A DNA stretch of 64,000 nt, taken from positions 124,001 to 188,000 of the forward strand of contig JAHBTB010000006.1 of the NCBI GenBank assembly GCA_019638795.1, written 5' to 3'. This document shows positions 1 through 11,563 of the stretch, piece by piece. The stretch comes from Fimbriimonadaceae bacterium (GTDB taxonomy: Bacteria > Armatimonadota > Fimbriimonadia > Fimbriimonadales > Fimbriimonadaceae). The position numbers were made by a program, and so were the translations under genes. The notes under the pieces were generated by a model that searched no databases, had not been told where the DNA came from, and saw only the letters and a list, made by a program, of their open reading frames with translations. How positions within the stretch are numbered: the stretch's first letter is position 1; each line of letters starts with the position of its first letter.

Positions 1-731
1 ACGCCGAGATCAAGTTTAACGACGCTAAGCTTCCTCTGGGCTTGGACAACGTCCAGGAGTATTTCCCCAAATCCACGGTCACTTTCTCTCCCCTCGGCGA
101 GGTCTTGGCCACCGACGCGCCAGACAAGAAACTGCCCGTCCGCCTTCCGGGGCTCGACGTCAAGCGGTTGCCGGACATCTCGTTCTTGGCGCTCCAGTTT
201 CCTGCGGGGGGTGTGGCAACCGGAGACACTTGGAGCTTTGACAAGCCGTTCGGCGATTTCCCCGTGCACTACGAATGCACGGCGAAGAGTGTCGACGGCG
301 GCAAAGTCGAAGTCGACGTCAAGGTCAAGCAAGAGATGGCCTACGACGAGAACGAGTCCCTGGAGGTGGCCAAGGACCCTGCCGACGCGACCGCCCACGT
401 CAAGACCAACCTGGCTGGCGGTGGAACGGTGGTCTTTGACGCCACACGCGGTGTGGTCAGCTCGGTCTCGATGGACTCCGAGGCGGTGACCGTCGCCAAG
501 GACATCAAGTCGGGGGAGACCAAAGAACGCAAACTGAAGCAGAGCCTTCGCCTGGTCGAGAAGGGCAAGGGCCTGACCCAGGCCTCGGCGCCGCGCCAGA
601 AGACGTGGTGGGAGAACACCCAGACATGGGCCCAGACTCTGCTCCTCCGCGGGGCGGCGTACTGGAAGGCCCTGGAGATATGGGCCCGGACTGCCCTGAA
701 GGCGGCTCCCTGGGCCGGGCGCGGCTGGTAA
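1..731 (+). CDS. Unknown protein, C-terminal part (5' end outside window)
   Basis: The reading frame is open to the left edge, so this is the 3' part of a larger gene. The TTG at 42 is only the first possible internal start. No family is recognised. The visible part is beta-rich, with a segment FPAGGVATGDTWSF that resembles the 'P..vGd.W.y' pattern of the small exported proteins at 45.8-48.6 kb, followed by a VVFDATRGVVSS strand. The last 45 residues are a tail with seven tryptophans (for example KTWWEN, AAYWKALEIW) between basic and hydrophobic residues, which could be an amphipathic membrane-binding segment. The gene ends 9 nt before ligA on the same strand. An envelope-associated role is only an inference. 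Confidence 0.6.
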   Translation, partial: AEIKFNDAKLPLGLDNVQEYFPKSTVTFSPLGEVLATDAPDKKLPVRLPGLDVKRLPDISFLALQFPAGGVATGDTWSFDKPFGDFPVHYECTAKSVDGGKVEVDVKVKQEMAYDENESLEVAKDPADATAHVKTNLAGGGTVVFDATRGVVSSVSMDSEAVTVAKDIKSGETKERKLKQSLRLVEKGKGLTQASAPRQKTWWENTQTWAQTLLLRGAAYWKALEIWARTALKAAPWAGRGW

Positions 732-3610
<2,879 letters not shown>

Positions 3611-3719
3611 CGCCAGTTTTGTCAACCCTGACCCGTCATGAGGTTGTGGAGAGATTGCTGAACCTCCGTGTTTTGAACTCGTATTACCAGGGTAGCCCGG
3701 TGAAAAAATGAGGCGTTGG

Positions 3720-3735
3720 CCCCAGGGACCTGGGG
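3720..3735 (+). other. Perfect short hairpin in the leader of the 3D-domain gene
   Basis: CCCCAGG (3720-3726) and CCTGGGG (3729-3735) form a 7-bp inverted repeat with a 2-nt centre, in the 225-nt gap between the glycosylase and the cell-wall protein. No T-run follows, so it is not a classical terminator. It may be part of a structured 5' leader or an operator. The leader was compared by eye with c-di-AMP and c-di-GMP riboswitch consensus elements without a convincing match. Confidence 0.35.
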
Positions 3736-3835
3736 GTAGGTTTCGGGTGCGGTTGACGGGTGTTTCGGATCGTGATTGGGTAAAAGTCAGTGCCTCGCCC
3801 TGGTGGGCGGGCTCGGACGCAAGAGGGAAGACCAA

Positions 3836-5356
3836 ATGCGAGCATATGTCATAGCCGGGCTGGCCCTGGTCGCCGCCGCGGGGCTTGTCCCGCAGGCCGC
3901 GCAAGGCCAAGACCCCCAAAAGAAGCCGAACGAGCGCGTCGTCAAGACGGAAAAGTCGGTCAAGAAGATCCCATTTAAGGTCCGCTACGTGCCGGACCGC
4001 AACGTCGGGGCGGGCCGCATCGTGCCGGCCACCGATGCGAAAGAAGGCCGTGACGGCGAAGAGACCACGACGGTCACCAAAGAGTATGTCGACGGTAAGG
4101 TCGTCGCGACAAACACCCTCGTCGAGGTCACGACAAAGCCGGTCGACCTGGTGTTCAAGGTCGGAATGGAGGGCCACAACGCGGTCAGCCGCGGCTCCTA
4201 CACCCGTGGGAAGGTCCTCGACGTCGTCGCCACCGCCTACATGCCCAACGAAGGGCGGATGAACCCGGGCAGCAGCACTGCGACGGGTCGCCGCGCCGAG
4301 TTCGGGATCGTCGCCGTCGACCCCCGGGTCATCCCGTTGAACTCGATCCTCTTTGTGGAGGGCTATGGTCTGGCCATCGCCGCCGACACGGGAGGGGCGA
4401 TCAAGGGCAACCGGATCGACGTCTGCCTGTCGTCTCGGGCCGAGATGCGCGCCTGGGGACGCAAGAAAGTCCGCGTCCACGTCCTTCGCGAGGAAAAGAG
4501 GAAGCAGGCGGACAATGATGACGAGGTCGGCTTTGCGCCACTCCCGGTCATGGCGCTTGACGGCCAGGTCACCTTGGCGGCGCTCTACCAGGACCCTGAC
4601 GACGACCCCCACAGCCACGACCCCGCGAGCACGCCGGGCCTGACCGCCGAAGAGGCGGCCCGGGCAAAGGCAGGAGCCACCAAACCGAAGCCGCCGGCCG
4701 ACACGGGCTCGTCCAAACCGGCAAGGCCGGAGCGGCCAACGTCGACCAAAGCGAAGTTTCCCCGTGAGGCCACCGTCACGAAGACCGACGTCATCGTCCG
4801 GTCCAAGCCCACGACCGACTCGGACCGGGTCGACGTCGTCACCGAAGGCGACACCGTCACCCTGTGGGGAGACGTGCGTGGCTGGTTCCGCGTGAAGCTC
4901 GACAACGGCAAGGCGGGATACATCCGGGCGGACTTGCTCGGTGCGGCTTCCGGCTCGTCGGGCCGCAAGGTCAAGGTCACGGGCACCAACATCATCGTCC
5001 GTTCGGGTGCGTCGACCAGTTCGTCGAGGGTGGCGATGGTCAGCAGCGGAGACACGGTCACCGTCGTCGGCGAAAAGAACGGTTGGTACAAGGTCAAGAC
5101 TTCCGACGGTGAGACCGGCTACATCCGCGCCGACCTTTTGGGCGGCAAGAGCAGTTCGAGCAACACCATGACGGTGGTCAAGGACCAGGTGCTCGTGCGG
5201 TCAAAGCCTACGACCAAGTCGAGCCGGGTCGGCAACCTGAGCCAGGGTGAAAAGGTCGTGGTGTTGGGCAAGACCAACGGTTGGTACAAAATCAGGCTTG
5301 AATCTGGCAAGACCGGCTACGTCCGTGCCGACATGCTGGGTAGGTCAGGCCGCTGA
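3836..5356 (+). CDS. Secreted G5 / 3D-domain cell-wall protein with three SH3b repeats
   Basis: An exported protein probably acting on or binding peptidoglycan. The start at 3836 is chosen because GAGGGAAG lies 5 nt upstream and the first residues (MRAYVIAGLALVAAAGLV) form a signal peptide; an ATG further upstream would bury it. The order is a G5-like region (about 40-110, TTTVTKEYVDGKVV), a 3D domain (about 125-215) with the characteristic aspartates (VATAYMPNEG, VAVDPRVIPLNS, AADTGGAIKGNRIDVC), a Pro/Lys linker, then three SH3b repeats (about 310-370, 378-435, 443-500), each ending in GYIRADLLG or GYVRADMLG. This is the Rpf/YabE/YuiC-type architecture, in which 3D is a stationary-phase lytic barrel. 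Length 506 aa. Catalytic activity is inferred. Confidence 0.9.
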   Translation: MRAYVIAGLALVAAAGLVPQAAQGQDPQKKPNERVVKTEKSVKKIPFKVRYVPDRNVGAGRIVPATDAKEGRDGEETTTVTKEYVDGKVVATNTLVEVTTKPVDLVFKVGMEGHNAVSRGSYTRGKVLDVVATAYMPNEGRMNPGSSTATGRRAEFGIVAVDPRVIPLNSILFVEGYGLAIAADTGGAIKGNRIDVCLSSRAEMRAWGRKKVRVHVLREEKRKQADNDDEVGFAPLPVMALDGQVTLAALYQDPDDDPHSHDPASTPGLTAEEAARAKAGATKPKPPADTGSSKPARPERPTSTKAKFPREATVTKTDVIVRSKPTTDSDRVDVVTEGDTVTLWGDVRGWFRVKLDNGKAGYIRADLLGAASGSSGRKVKVTGTNIIVRSGASTSSSRVAMVSSGDTVTVVGEKNGWYKVKTSDGETGYIRADLLGGKSSSSNTMTVVKDQVLVRSKPTTKSSRVGNLSQGEKVVVLGKTNGWYKIRLESGKTGYVRADMLGRSGR

Positions 5357-5412
5357 TCGACGAGATAGTCACGCTCCGCCAATCGCTCACCGAACGCCTC
5401 CGGCGTCACGGT

Positions 5413-6171
5413 GTGCGTGCCGACAAGCGGTTCGGCCAGCACTTCCTTGTGTCGGAAAAGGTCGTCCGGGCCATTGTCGGCCAAGTGACCGGGTGTGCGT
5501 CGTCCCTCGAGGTCGGCCCCGGGCCCGGCGTCCTGACCGGCCCTCTCTGCGCTTCCTTGGGCCGCGTCTGCGCGGTCGAGGTTGACGAGACAGTCCTCCC
5601 TCCGCTCCGTGAAGCCGCCCCAGACGCGGAGATCATCGTCGGCGACGCCCTGCGCCTCGACTTGAGGGCCGTCCTGGAGGGCTTGCCCCGGCCGCGGGCC
5701 CTGGTCAGCAACATGCCGTACAACATCACCGGCCCCCTGTTGACGGCTTTTGCGGCCTGCCGCGACTCGTGGGACGTCGGAGTGCTGATGATGCAACGCG
5801 AGGTCGGCGTCCGTGTCATGGCCCCGGCAGGCGATTCCTCACGGGGGTCACTCTCGGTCTTTCTGCAAGCTCAGTTCGACATCACCACGGTCTGTCATGC
5901 CCCTCCTGGGGCGTTTTTGCCTCCGCCCAAGGTGGACAGCATCGTCTTGAAGTTCGTTCCGCGCCTTAAAGTCGACCTGGACCGGGCACCGACGTTCTTC
6001 GAGGTGGTGCGCCGGGGATTCGCCCACCCCCGAAAGACGTTGACGAACAACTTGGGCGACCGGGCGGCTTGGGCTCCGGTACTGGCCTCGGTCGGGCTGG
6101 CCGAGACCGTCCGCCCCCACCAACTCACCTTGGACCAGTGGGAGGAGCTCGCCGCCCATGGTCCCCGCTGA
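5413..6171 (+). CDS. rsmA: 16S rRNA (A1518/A1519-N6) dimethyltransferase RsmA/KsgA
   Basis: RsmA dimethylates two adenines near the 3' end of 16S rRNA late in 30S assembly, using S-adenosylmethionine. Motif I is EVGPGPGVLTG, the catalytic motif IV is NMPYNIT, and RFGQHFL is the family's N-terminal signature. The annotated start is GTG at 5413. In-frame codons upstream (LTERLRRHGVRADK) resemble the helix that precedes KRFGQ in other RsmA proteins, so the real start may be the CTG at 5353, which overlaps the previous gene's stop. It overlaps queG by 14 nt downstream. Function is secure; the start is not. Confidence 0.93.
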   Translation: MRADKRFGQHFLVSEKVVRAIVGQVTGCASSLEVGPGPGVLTGPLCASLGRVCAVEVDETVLPPLREAAPDAEIIVGDALRLDLRAVLEGLPRPRALVSNMPYNITGPLLTAFAACRDSWDVGVLMMQREVGVRVMAPAGDSSRGSLSVFLQAQFDITTVCHAPPGAFLPPPKVDSIVLKFVPRLKVDLDRAPTFFEVVRRGFAHPRKTLTNNLGDRAAWAPVLASVGLAETVRPHQLTLDQWEELAAHGPR

Positions 6172-7102
6172 CGGGCTCAAGGCGGAGGCCTTCCGGCTCG
6201 GCTTCACGTCAGTAGGCGTCTGCGCGCCGGACCCTCCCGAGTCCATGGGCCACTACCAAGCGTGGCTCGACGCGGGTCACCACGGAACGATGGAGTACAT
6301 GGCCCGCTCGGTGGCGATGCGGGGCGACCTCGAAACACTCCTTCCGGGGGTGAAGTCAGTGATATGCGTCGGACTGAACTACAACCAGCCGGTGACTCAT
6401 GAGGAGGGCCAGCCAAGGATCGCCCGGTACGCCTTGGGCCGCGACTATCACAAAGTCATGCGCGGCCGCCTCAAGCGCCTGGCCCAATGGATCAGCGACG
6501 GGCAGTCGGGGGTGGCCAGCCGGGCGTGCGTGGACAGCGCCCCGGTGATGGAGCGTGAGTACGCCCACCGCGCCGGGCTCGGGTGGTTTGGAAAGAACAC
6601 ATGCCTCATCGACAGCCGGACGGGCAGTTGGTTCTTCATCGGGACGCTGTTGACCACGGCGGAGTTCGAGCGTGACCGGCCGGCTGTCGGGGGTTGCGGG
6701 ACGTGCACGGCTTGTGTCGACGCCTGCCCGACCGGGGCGATCGTTCAGCTACAGGGGGCCTGGTCAGTGGACGCCCGACGTTGCATCAGCTACCTGACGA
6801 TCGAAGAGAAGAGTCCCGAACTCCAGGGCGACGTCTCCGGATGGACGGTGGGGTGCGACGTGTGCCAGGACGTCTGTCCATTCAACCAGCGACGCGACAG
6901 CCAGCCTGAGCGGGCGCCGTTCACTGGCGACGCTGACTTGACCGCGACGAGGGCCTGGCCTCCTCTGGAGAAGCTGATGTCCATCTCGTGGGAAGACTGG
7001 GACGTTCTGACGCGAGGATCGGCGGTCCGCCGGGTCGGCTGGGAGGGGTTACGTCGGAATGCGACCGCAAATCACGGCAGCCGCCGGCGGAAGAATGACT
7101 AG
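6158..7102 (+). CDS. queG: Epoxyqueuosine reductase QueG
   Basis: QueG performs the last step of queuosine synthesis, reducing epoxyqueuosine in tRNA with cobalamin and two [4Fe-4S] clusters. Seen here are CGTCTACVDACP and CDVCQDVCP, the two cluster-binding motifs, the upstream RACVDSAPVMEREYA segment with the conserved aspartate, and GLGWFGKNTCLI. The 314 residues are close to the usual length, lacking the HEAT-like C-terminal extension of some homologues. The start lies inside the end of rsmA, so translation is probably coupled. Both are RNA-modification genes. Confidence 0.95.
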   Translation: MVPADGLKAEAFRLGFTSVGVCAPDPPESMGHYQAWLDAGHHGTMEYMARSVAMRGDLETLLPGVKSVICVGLNYNQPVTHEEGQPRIARYALGRDYHKVMRGRLKRLAQWISDGQSGVASRACVDSAPVMEREYAHRAGLGWFGKNTCLIDSRTGSWFFIGTLLTTAEFERDRPAVGGCGTCTACVDACPTGAIVQLQGAWSVDARRCISYLTIEEKSPELQGDVSGWTVGCDVCQDVCPFNQRRDSQPERAPFTGDADLTATRAWPPLEKLMSISWEDWDVLTRGSAVRRVGWEGLRRNATANHGSRRRKND

Positions 7103-7112
7103 AATCTGAGCC

Positions 7113-7991
7113 ATGAGGAAGCGGGTCGTCGGCTACGCCTTTGTGGCCCCCGCAGTGGTCCACCTCGTGCTCTTCGCCTTGGTGCCGATCGCGTTCGCCC
7201 TCTATCTCTCGTTCTTCAATTGGGACCTGCTCCGCGACAAGAACCCCTTCGTCGGGCTGGGCAACTATGCCGACCTGGCGCAAGACAACGGTTTTTGGCG
7301 GGCGATGGGCAACTCGTTGCTCTACACGGCGGTCAGCGTGCCCCTCGGTCTGGTGGCGGCGTTGGGCATCGCGGTCTTGGTCGCCAAGCCGTTGCGGGGT
7401 CTGGCCTTCTTCCGGACGGTGTTCTACCTGCCGTCGGTGATGTCGCAGGTCGCCACTGCCATGGTGTGGATCTACATCCTGCTTCCCAAGACGGGGTTCG
7501 TCAACACTGTCCTAGGGTGGTTTGGGTTGCCCTCGGAAACCGACTTCCTCAACCAGGTCGGCTGGGCGATGGCCGCCCTTGTCTTCATGTCGGTGTGGAC
7601 CGGCCTTGGGCCGCGGATGGTGCTCTACCTGGCCGGGATCATGGGGATACCCGACTCGCTCTACGAGGCGGCCTCTCTGGACGGGGCGAGCAAGCGGAGG
7701 CAGTTTTGGGCGGTGACCTTGCCGATGCTGGCGCCCACCACCTTGTTCGTGACCGTCACCAGCACGATCGCGGCCATGCAAGTCTTTACGCCCGTCTACA
7801 TGATGACGAAGGGTGGGCCCCTGGACACGACCGACATGGTCGGCTACCACATCTACACGACCGCTTGGCGCGACTTCCACGTCGGGGAGGCGTCGGCGCA
7901 GTCGTTCGTGCTGTTGGCCGTTGTCATGGCGGTGTCGTGGTTCCAGTTCCGCCTGCAGCGAAGCCAACTGGAGGGTTACAGTGCAGCGTGA
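7113..7991 (+). CDS. Sugar ABC transporter permease, MalF/UgpA type
   Basis: An inner-membrane subunit of a carbohydrate uptake ABC transporter. Six hydrophobic segments are visible, and the cytoplasmic EAA loop is EAASLDGASKRRQFWAVTLP. At 292 aa it lacks the long periplasmic insert of Escherichia coli MalF, as is common for multiple-sugar permeases. It overlaps the second permease by 11 nt. No solute-binding protein or ATPase gene is adjacent, so the substrate cannot be inferred. The next gene cluster contains glycogen synthase, which is suggestive only. Confidence 0.92.
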   Translation: MRKRVVGYAFVAPAVVHLVLFALVPIAFALYLSFFNWDLLRDKNPFVGLGNYADLAQDNGFWRAMGNSLLYTAVSVPLGLVAALGIAVLVAKPLRGLAFFRTVFYLPSVMSQVATAMVWIYILLPKTGFVNTVLGWFGLPSETDFLNQVGWAMAALVFMSVWTGLGPRMVLYLAGIMGIPDSLYEAASLDGASKRRQFWAVTLPMLAPTTLFVTVTSTIAAMQVFTPVYMMTKGGPLDTTDMVGYHIYTTAWRDFHVGEASAQSFVLLAVVMAVSWFQFRLQRSQLEGYSAA

Positions 7992-8814
7992 GGGCCTGTT
8001 GTCCAAGGTGTCGGCCTATGTCGTCCTCGTCGCCGTCGCCCTGTTCCTCTTGATGCCGTTGGTGTGGATGGTCCTCGTTTCGTTCCATCCAAGCAACGCG
8101 CCGGTGCCCGACTTCGCCCACTTGTGGCCCAAGGAGTTCCACGGTGAGAACTACGCCCAAGTGGTCTTCAACAAGGAACTTCCGGTATGGCGGTTTGCCC
8201 TGAACTCGGTCACGGTCACGGCCGCCGTCGTGCTGGGCCAGCTCCTCGTCACCTCCATGGCGGCGTTCGGATTTGCCCGGCTGAAGTTCCCCGGCCGAGA
8301 CGTCCTTTTCGCCCTGTTCCTCGTCGCGATGATGTTTGCCGGGACGGTGACGCAAATCCCCGTCTACCTGATGGTGCGGGGCTTTGGTTGGCTCGACACC
8401 TACGCGGCCTTGATCGTGCCTGGTCTGTCGAGCTCCTTCAGTGTGTTCATGCTGCGCCAGTTTTTCGTCCAGATCCCCATGGAGTTGGACGAGGCGGCGC
8501 GGATGGACGGGGCGAACGAGTGGACGGTTTACTTCCGAGTCGTCCTTCCGCTCGCCAAGCCTGCCCTGGCGACGGCGGCGGCGTTTTGCTTTTTCGCCGT
8601 GTGGACGGATTTCTTCTGGCCGCTCTTGAGCACCAATTCAGTCAGGATGCGGACCCTTGAGGTCGGGCTTTCGGTCTTCAAGAACAGCTACGGCCAGCAG
8701 AACTGGCCCCTTCAGATGACCGCTGCCGTGGTCGCCTTGGCCCCCCTGGTCGTCGTGTTTCTGCTGACCCAAAAGGCGTTCGTGCGCGGCCTGACGGTCG
8801 GCTCGATCAAGTGA
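7981..8814 (+). CDS. Sugar ABC transporter permease, MalG/UgpE type
   Basis: Partner permease of the preceding gene. The GTG at 7981 is chosen because it gives the usual short cytoplasmic N-terminus and first membrane segment (YVVLVAVALFLLMPLVWMVL) and an 11-nt overlap with the upstream stop; the longer open frame upstream is out-of-frame shadow. The EAA loop is DEAARMDGANEWTVYFRVVLP. 277 aa, about six membrane segments. A strong hairpin begins at its stop codon, so this is the last gene of the transcript. Confidence 0.92.
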   Translation: MQREGLLSKVSAYVVLVAVALFLLMPLVWMVLVSFHPSNAPVPDFAHLWPKEFHGENYAQVVFNKELPVWRFALNSVTVTAAVVLGQLLVTSMAAFGFARLKFPGRDVLFALFLVAMMFAGTVTQIPVYLMVRGFGWLDTYAALIVPGLSSSFSVFMLRQFFVQIPMELDEAARMDGANEWTVYFRVVLPLAKPALATAAAFCFFAVWTDFFWPLLSTNSVRMRTLEVGLSVFKNSYGQQNWPLQMTAAVVALAPLVVVFLLTQKAFVRGLTVGSIK

Positions 8815-8847
8815 CCCCGCTTGGCCAAGTGCAGGCCAAGCGGGGTC
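8813..8847. terminator. Strong bidirectional hairpin between convergent permease and glgA genes
   Basis: Arms GACCCCGCTTGGCC (8813-8826) and GGCCAAGCGGGGTC (8834-8847) are perfectly complementary over 14 bp around a 7-nt loop. The hairpin starts within the stop codon of the MalG-type permease and lies 23 nt from the stop of glgA on the opposite strand, so it can serve both transcripts. No clear T-run follows. Confidence 0.7.
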
Positions 8848-8870
8848 GTCGCCTCACCAAATGGTGAGGT

Positions 8871-10319
8871 TCAAGACGCGGCGGCCTTCAGCCGACGGGC
8901 GTCGAGGGCGTGGTGGAACATCTTCACGTATTCCCGGGCGCTCTTGCCCCAACTGAAGTCCCCGGTCATCCCAGCGTGCACGATCTTCGACCAGCGGTCC
9001 CGGTCTTGGAAGGCCGCCACACACCGGCCGACCGCGTCGAGCAGCCCCCGGGTCGACCGCTCGTCAAAGACGAACCCGTTTTCGCCTTCGAAGACGGTGT
9101 CGGCAAGGCCGCCGGTGCGGCGGACCACCGGCACCGTCCCGTACCGCATTGCGATCATCTGGCCCAGCCCGCAGGGTTCGAAGCTGCTCGGCATAAGAAA
9201 GGCGTCGCAGCCGGAGTAGATCCGTTGGGCAAGGTCCACGTCGAACGCCTCGAAGAACTTGACGCGGCCCGGATAGGCGGCCTCAAGCCGGCGGAGTTCG
9301 GAGGCGGCCCAGGGGTCGCCGGTGCCGAGGACGACGAGGCCCGCCCCTTGGCCGAGGAAAGTCGGCGCCGCATCGACGATCAGGTCGAACCCCTTCTGGT
9401 TGCTCAGGCGGCTGACCACGCCCATGACCGGGAAGTCGCCACTGGTCTCAAGCCCCGCCTCCGCACAAAGAAGGCGGCGGCACTCCTGCTTGCCCGTGGT
9501 GTCGTCGGCCGAGTAGTGTGCCGCCGTTTTGGGGTCGGTCGCGGGATCAAAGACTTCGGTGTCGATGCCGTTGAGGATGCCGCTGAGGCGGCCCTCCTGG
9601 GCCAGCCAAGCCATCAAGCCTTCGAGACGGCACCCGTACTCGGGCGTCTGGATCTCCTGGGCGTAGTTCGGAGAAACCGTGTTGACCTGGTCGGCAAAGG
9701 CCGCTCCGGCCTTCAGGAAGTTCACGCCGCCATAGGTTTCCAACTGGTGCATGTTGAACAGGCTGCTGGGGACCCCGGCCGCGTCCATCGTGTCATAGCC
9801 GAACTCGCCTTGGTATGCCAGGTTGTGGACCGTGAAGGTGGACGCGACGCTGTCCCAGTCGCCCCGGCGGGTCTCCTTGACCAGCACGGGCAAGAACCCC
9901 ATGTGCCAGTCATGGGCGCTCACGACGTCGGGCAACCAGTCCGACTCCTGGCACATCTCGAGGGCGGCATGGCTGAAGAAGAGGTAGTCGTCCCGCTGGG
10001 GGGAGTACACGTCCTGGCTTCGTTGGACGCCGGCAAAGGCACCTTCGCCGTCGATGAGCCAGTGAGTCACACCGTCAAATGTCGCCTCCCAGCGGTCGGC
10101 ACGCACCAGCCGGTGGCCGTTGACCCGGACGAGGACTTCGGACTTGGTCTTGGTGAACCCCCACCGAGGGTCGTTGACGACCATGCCGTACGCAGGCATC
10201 GCGACGACAACATCATGGCCCAAGGCGGCAAGAGCCTTGGGGAGCGAACCGGCTACGTCGGCGAGCCCGCCGACTTTGGCGAACGGAGCGACTTCGGCAG
10301 AGCAGAACAGTACCTTCAT
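8871..10319 (-). CDS. glgA: Glycogen synthase GlgA (GT5)
   Basis: GlgA transfers glucose from ADP-glucose to a growing alpha-1,4-glucan. The start is placed at the ATG giving MKVLFCSAEVAPFAKVGGLADV, which carries the K-x-G-G nucleotide-sugar motif at residues 15-18; the open frame continues 35 codons upstream without family similarity. The C-terminal retaining GT-B motif is SSFEPCGLGQMIAMRYG followed by RRTGGLADTV. Length 482 aa is typical. It lies about 50 nt downstream of the thiolase on the same strand. No glgC or glgB is in the window. Confidence 0.95.
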   Translation of the reverse strand: MKVLFCSAEVAPFAKVGGLADVAGSLPKALAALGHDVVVAMPAYGMVVNDPRWGFTKTKSEVLVRVNGHRLVRADRWEATFDGVTHWLIDGEGAFAGVQRSQDVYSPQRDDYLFFSHAALEMCQESDWLPDVVSAHDWHMGFLPVLVKETRRGDWDSVASTFTVHNLAYQGEFGYDTMDAAGVPSSLFNMHQLETYGGVNFLKAGAAFADQVNTVSPNYAQEIQTPEYGCRLEGLMAWLAQEGRLSGILNGIDTEVFDPATDPKTAAHYSADDTTGKQECRRLLCAEAGLETSGDFPVMGVVSRLSNQKGFDLIVDAAPTFLGQGAGLVVLGTGDPWAASELRRLEAAYPGRVKFFEAFDVDLAQRIYSGCDAFLMPSSFEPCGLGQMIAMRYGTVPVVRRTGGLADTVFEGENGFVFDERSTRGLLDAVGRCVAAFQDRDRWSKIVHAGMTGDFSWGKSAREYVKMFHHALDARRLKAAAS

Positions 10320-10369
10320 CCTGGCGACCTGCTCTGTCTGTCGGCTTGGTGGCGTGGCACCGTCACCGG

Positions 10370-11554
10370 TCAAAGTGACAGAGCCTCGACCATCACGGCA
10401 GTGGCTTCGCCCCCTCCGATGCACGGGCTGGCGACGCCCAGCCCCCCGCCCCGACGGCGCAGTTCGTGGAGCAGCGTGAGCACAAGCCGTGCGCCCGTCA
10501 TGCCGATCGGGTGGCCCAGGGAGACGGCCCCGCCGTTCACATTGAGCTTGCTCTCGGGGATGCCGACCTCGCGCGCCACGACCATGGCCACGACCGCGAA
10601 CGCCTCGTTGACTTCAAAGAGGCTCACGTCCTCGGTCGTCTTCCCCGTCTTGGCCAAGACTTTCTTGATCGCCTCGGCGGGGGCAGTCGTGAACCACTCC
10701 GGCGCTTGGGCGTGCTGGGCGTAGGCGACGATCCTGCCAATGGGCTTGAGGCCGTGCTGCTGGACGGCCTCGCCCGAGGCCAAGACGAGGGCGGCCGCGC
10801 CGTCGTTGATGCTACTGGCGTTGCCCGCCGTGGTCACCCCGTCCTTGCCGAAGGCCGGGCGTAGGCCCGCCAGCTTGGCCGGGTCGCCTTTGGACGGCCC
10901 CTCGTCCTCACTGACGACGACCGGGTCGCCCCGGCGCTGCGGGACTTCGACGGCGACGATCTCGTCAGCGAACCGTCCCGCCGCCTGCGCCTCGCGGGCC
11001 CGGACCGTGCTCTGGGCGGCAAACCGGTCGAGTTCTTCGCGGGTGAATCCCTTTTCGCTGGCGCACAGGTCGCCACACGAACCCATGTGCATGTTGTTGT
11101 AGGGGTCCCAAAGGCCGTCGTGGACCATGGAGTCCACGACCTTGCCGTCACCCATCCGGTAGCCCGTCCGGGCCTGAGGGAGCAGGTAGGGGGCGTTGGA
11201 CATCGACTCCATGCCGCCGGCGACGACGATGTCGGCGTCCCCGCACTGGATTGTTTGGGCGGCCATCATCACGGTCTTCATCCCACTCCCGCACACCTTG
11301 TTGACGGTCGTGCAGGGCACGCTGTCGGGGACGCCGGCCCCCTTGCTGGCTTGCCGGGCCGGGGCCTGGCCGATACCGGCGCCGAGGACGTTGCCCATCA
11401 AGACTTCGTCGACCAGCTCGGGGGCGACGCCCGCCGACTGCAGGGCGGCGCGGATGGCGTACGAACCCAACTGAGGGGCGGTGAGGGAGGCAAGCGCGCC
11501 CTGGAACGCTCCGATCGGTGTCCTTTGTCCGGAGAGGACGAAGACTTCTCGCAT
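10370..11554 (-). CDS. Acetyl-CoA C-acetyltransferase (thiolase)
   Basis: Condenses two acetyl-CoA, or cleaves acetoacetyl-CoA. The acyl-enzyme cysteine is C88 in NKVCGSGMK, the catalytic histidine is in GHPIGMTGAR (about 350), and the second cysteine is in CIGGGEATA (about 380). At 394 aa it is the standard biosynthetic/degradative thiolase size, and SMSNAPY is present. It lies 9 nt after murJ and upstream of glgA in the same direction. No beta-oxidation or PHB genes adjoin it, so the pathway is not evident. Confidence 0.93.
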   Translation of the reverse strand: MREVFVLSGQRTPIGAFQGALASLTAPQLGSYAIRAALQSAGVAPELVDEVLMGNVLGAGIGQAPARQASKGAGVPDSVPCTTVNKVCGSGMKTVMMAAQTIQCGDADIVVAGGMESMSNAPYLLPQARTGYRMGDGKVVDSMVHDGLWDPYNNMHMGSCGDLCASEKGFTREELDRFAAQSTVRAREAQAAGRFADEIVAVEVPQRRGDPVVVSEDEGPSKGDPAKLAGLRPAFGKDGVTTAGNASSINDGAAALVLASGEAVQQHGLKPIGRIVAYAQHAQAPEWFTTAPAEAIKKVLAKTGKTTEDVSLFEVNEAFAVVAMVVAREVGIPESKLNVNGGAVSLGHPIGMTGARLVLTLLHELRRRGGGLGVASPCIGGGEATAVMVEALSL

Positions 11555-11563
11555 CGGTCGAGG

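Noticed and set aside
3611-3835. Possible c-di-AMP or c-di-GMP riboswitch upstream of the 3D/SH3 cell-wall gene
   Set aside because: Cell-wall hydrolase genes with this architecture often have one, but the conserved blocks of these riboswitches could not be aligned; only a short palindrome and a GGACGCAAG string are present.
8910-10724. Long plus-strand frame opposite glgA
   Set aside because: Antisense shadow; glgA carries all family motifs.
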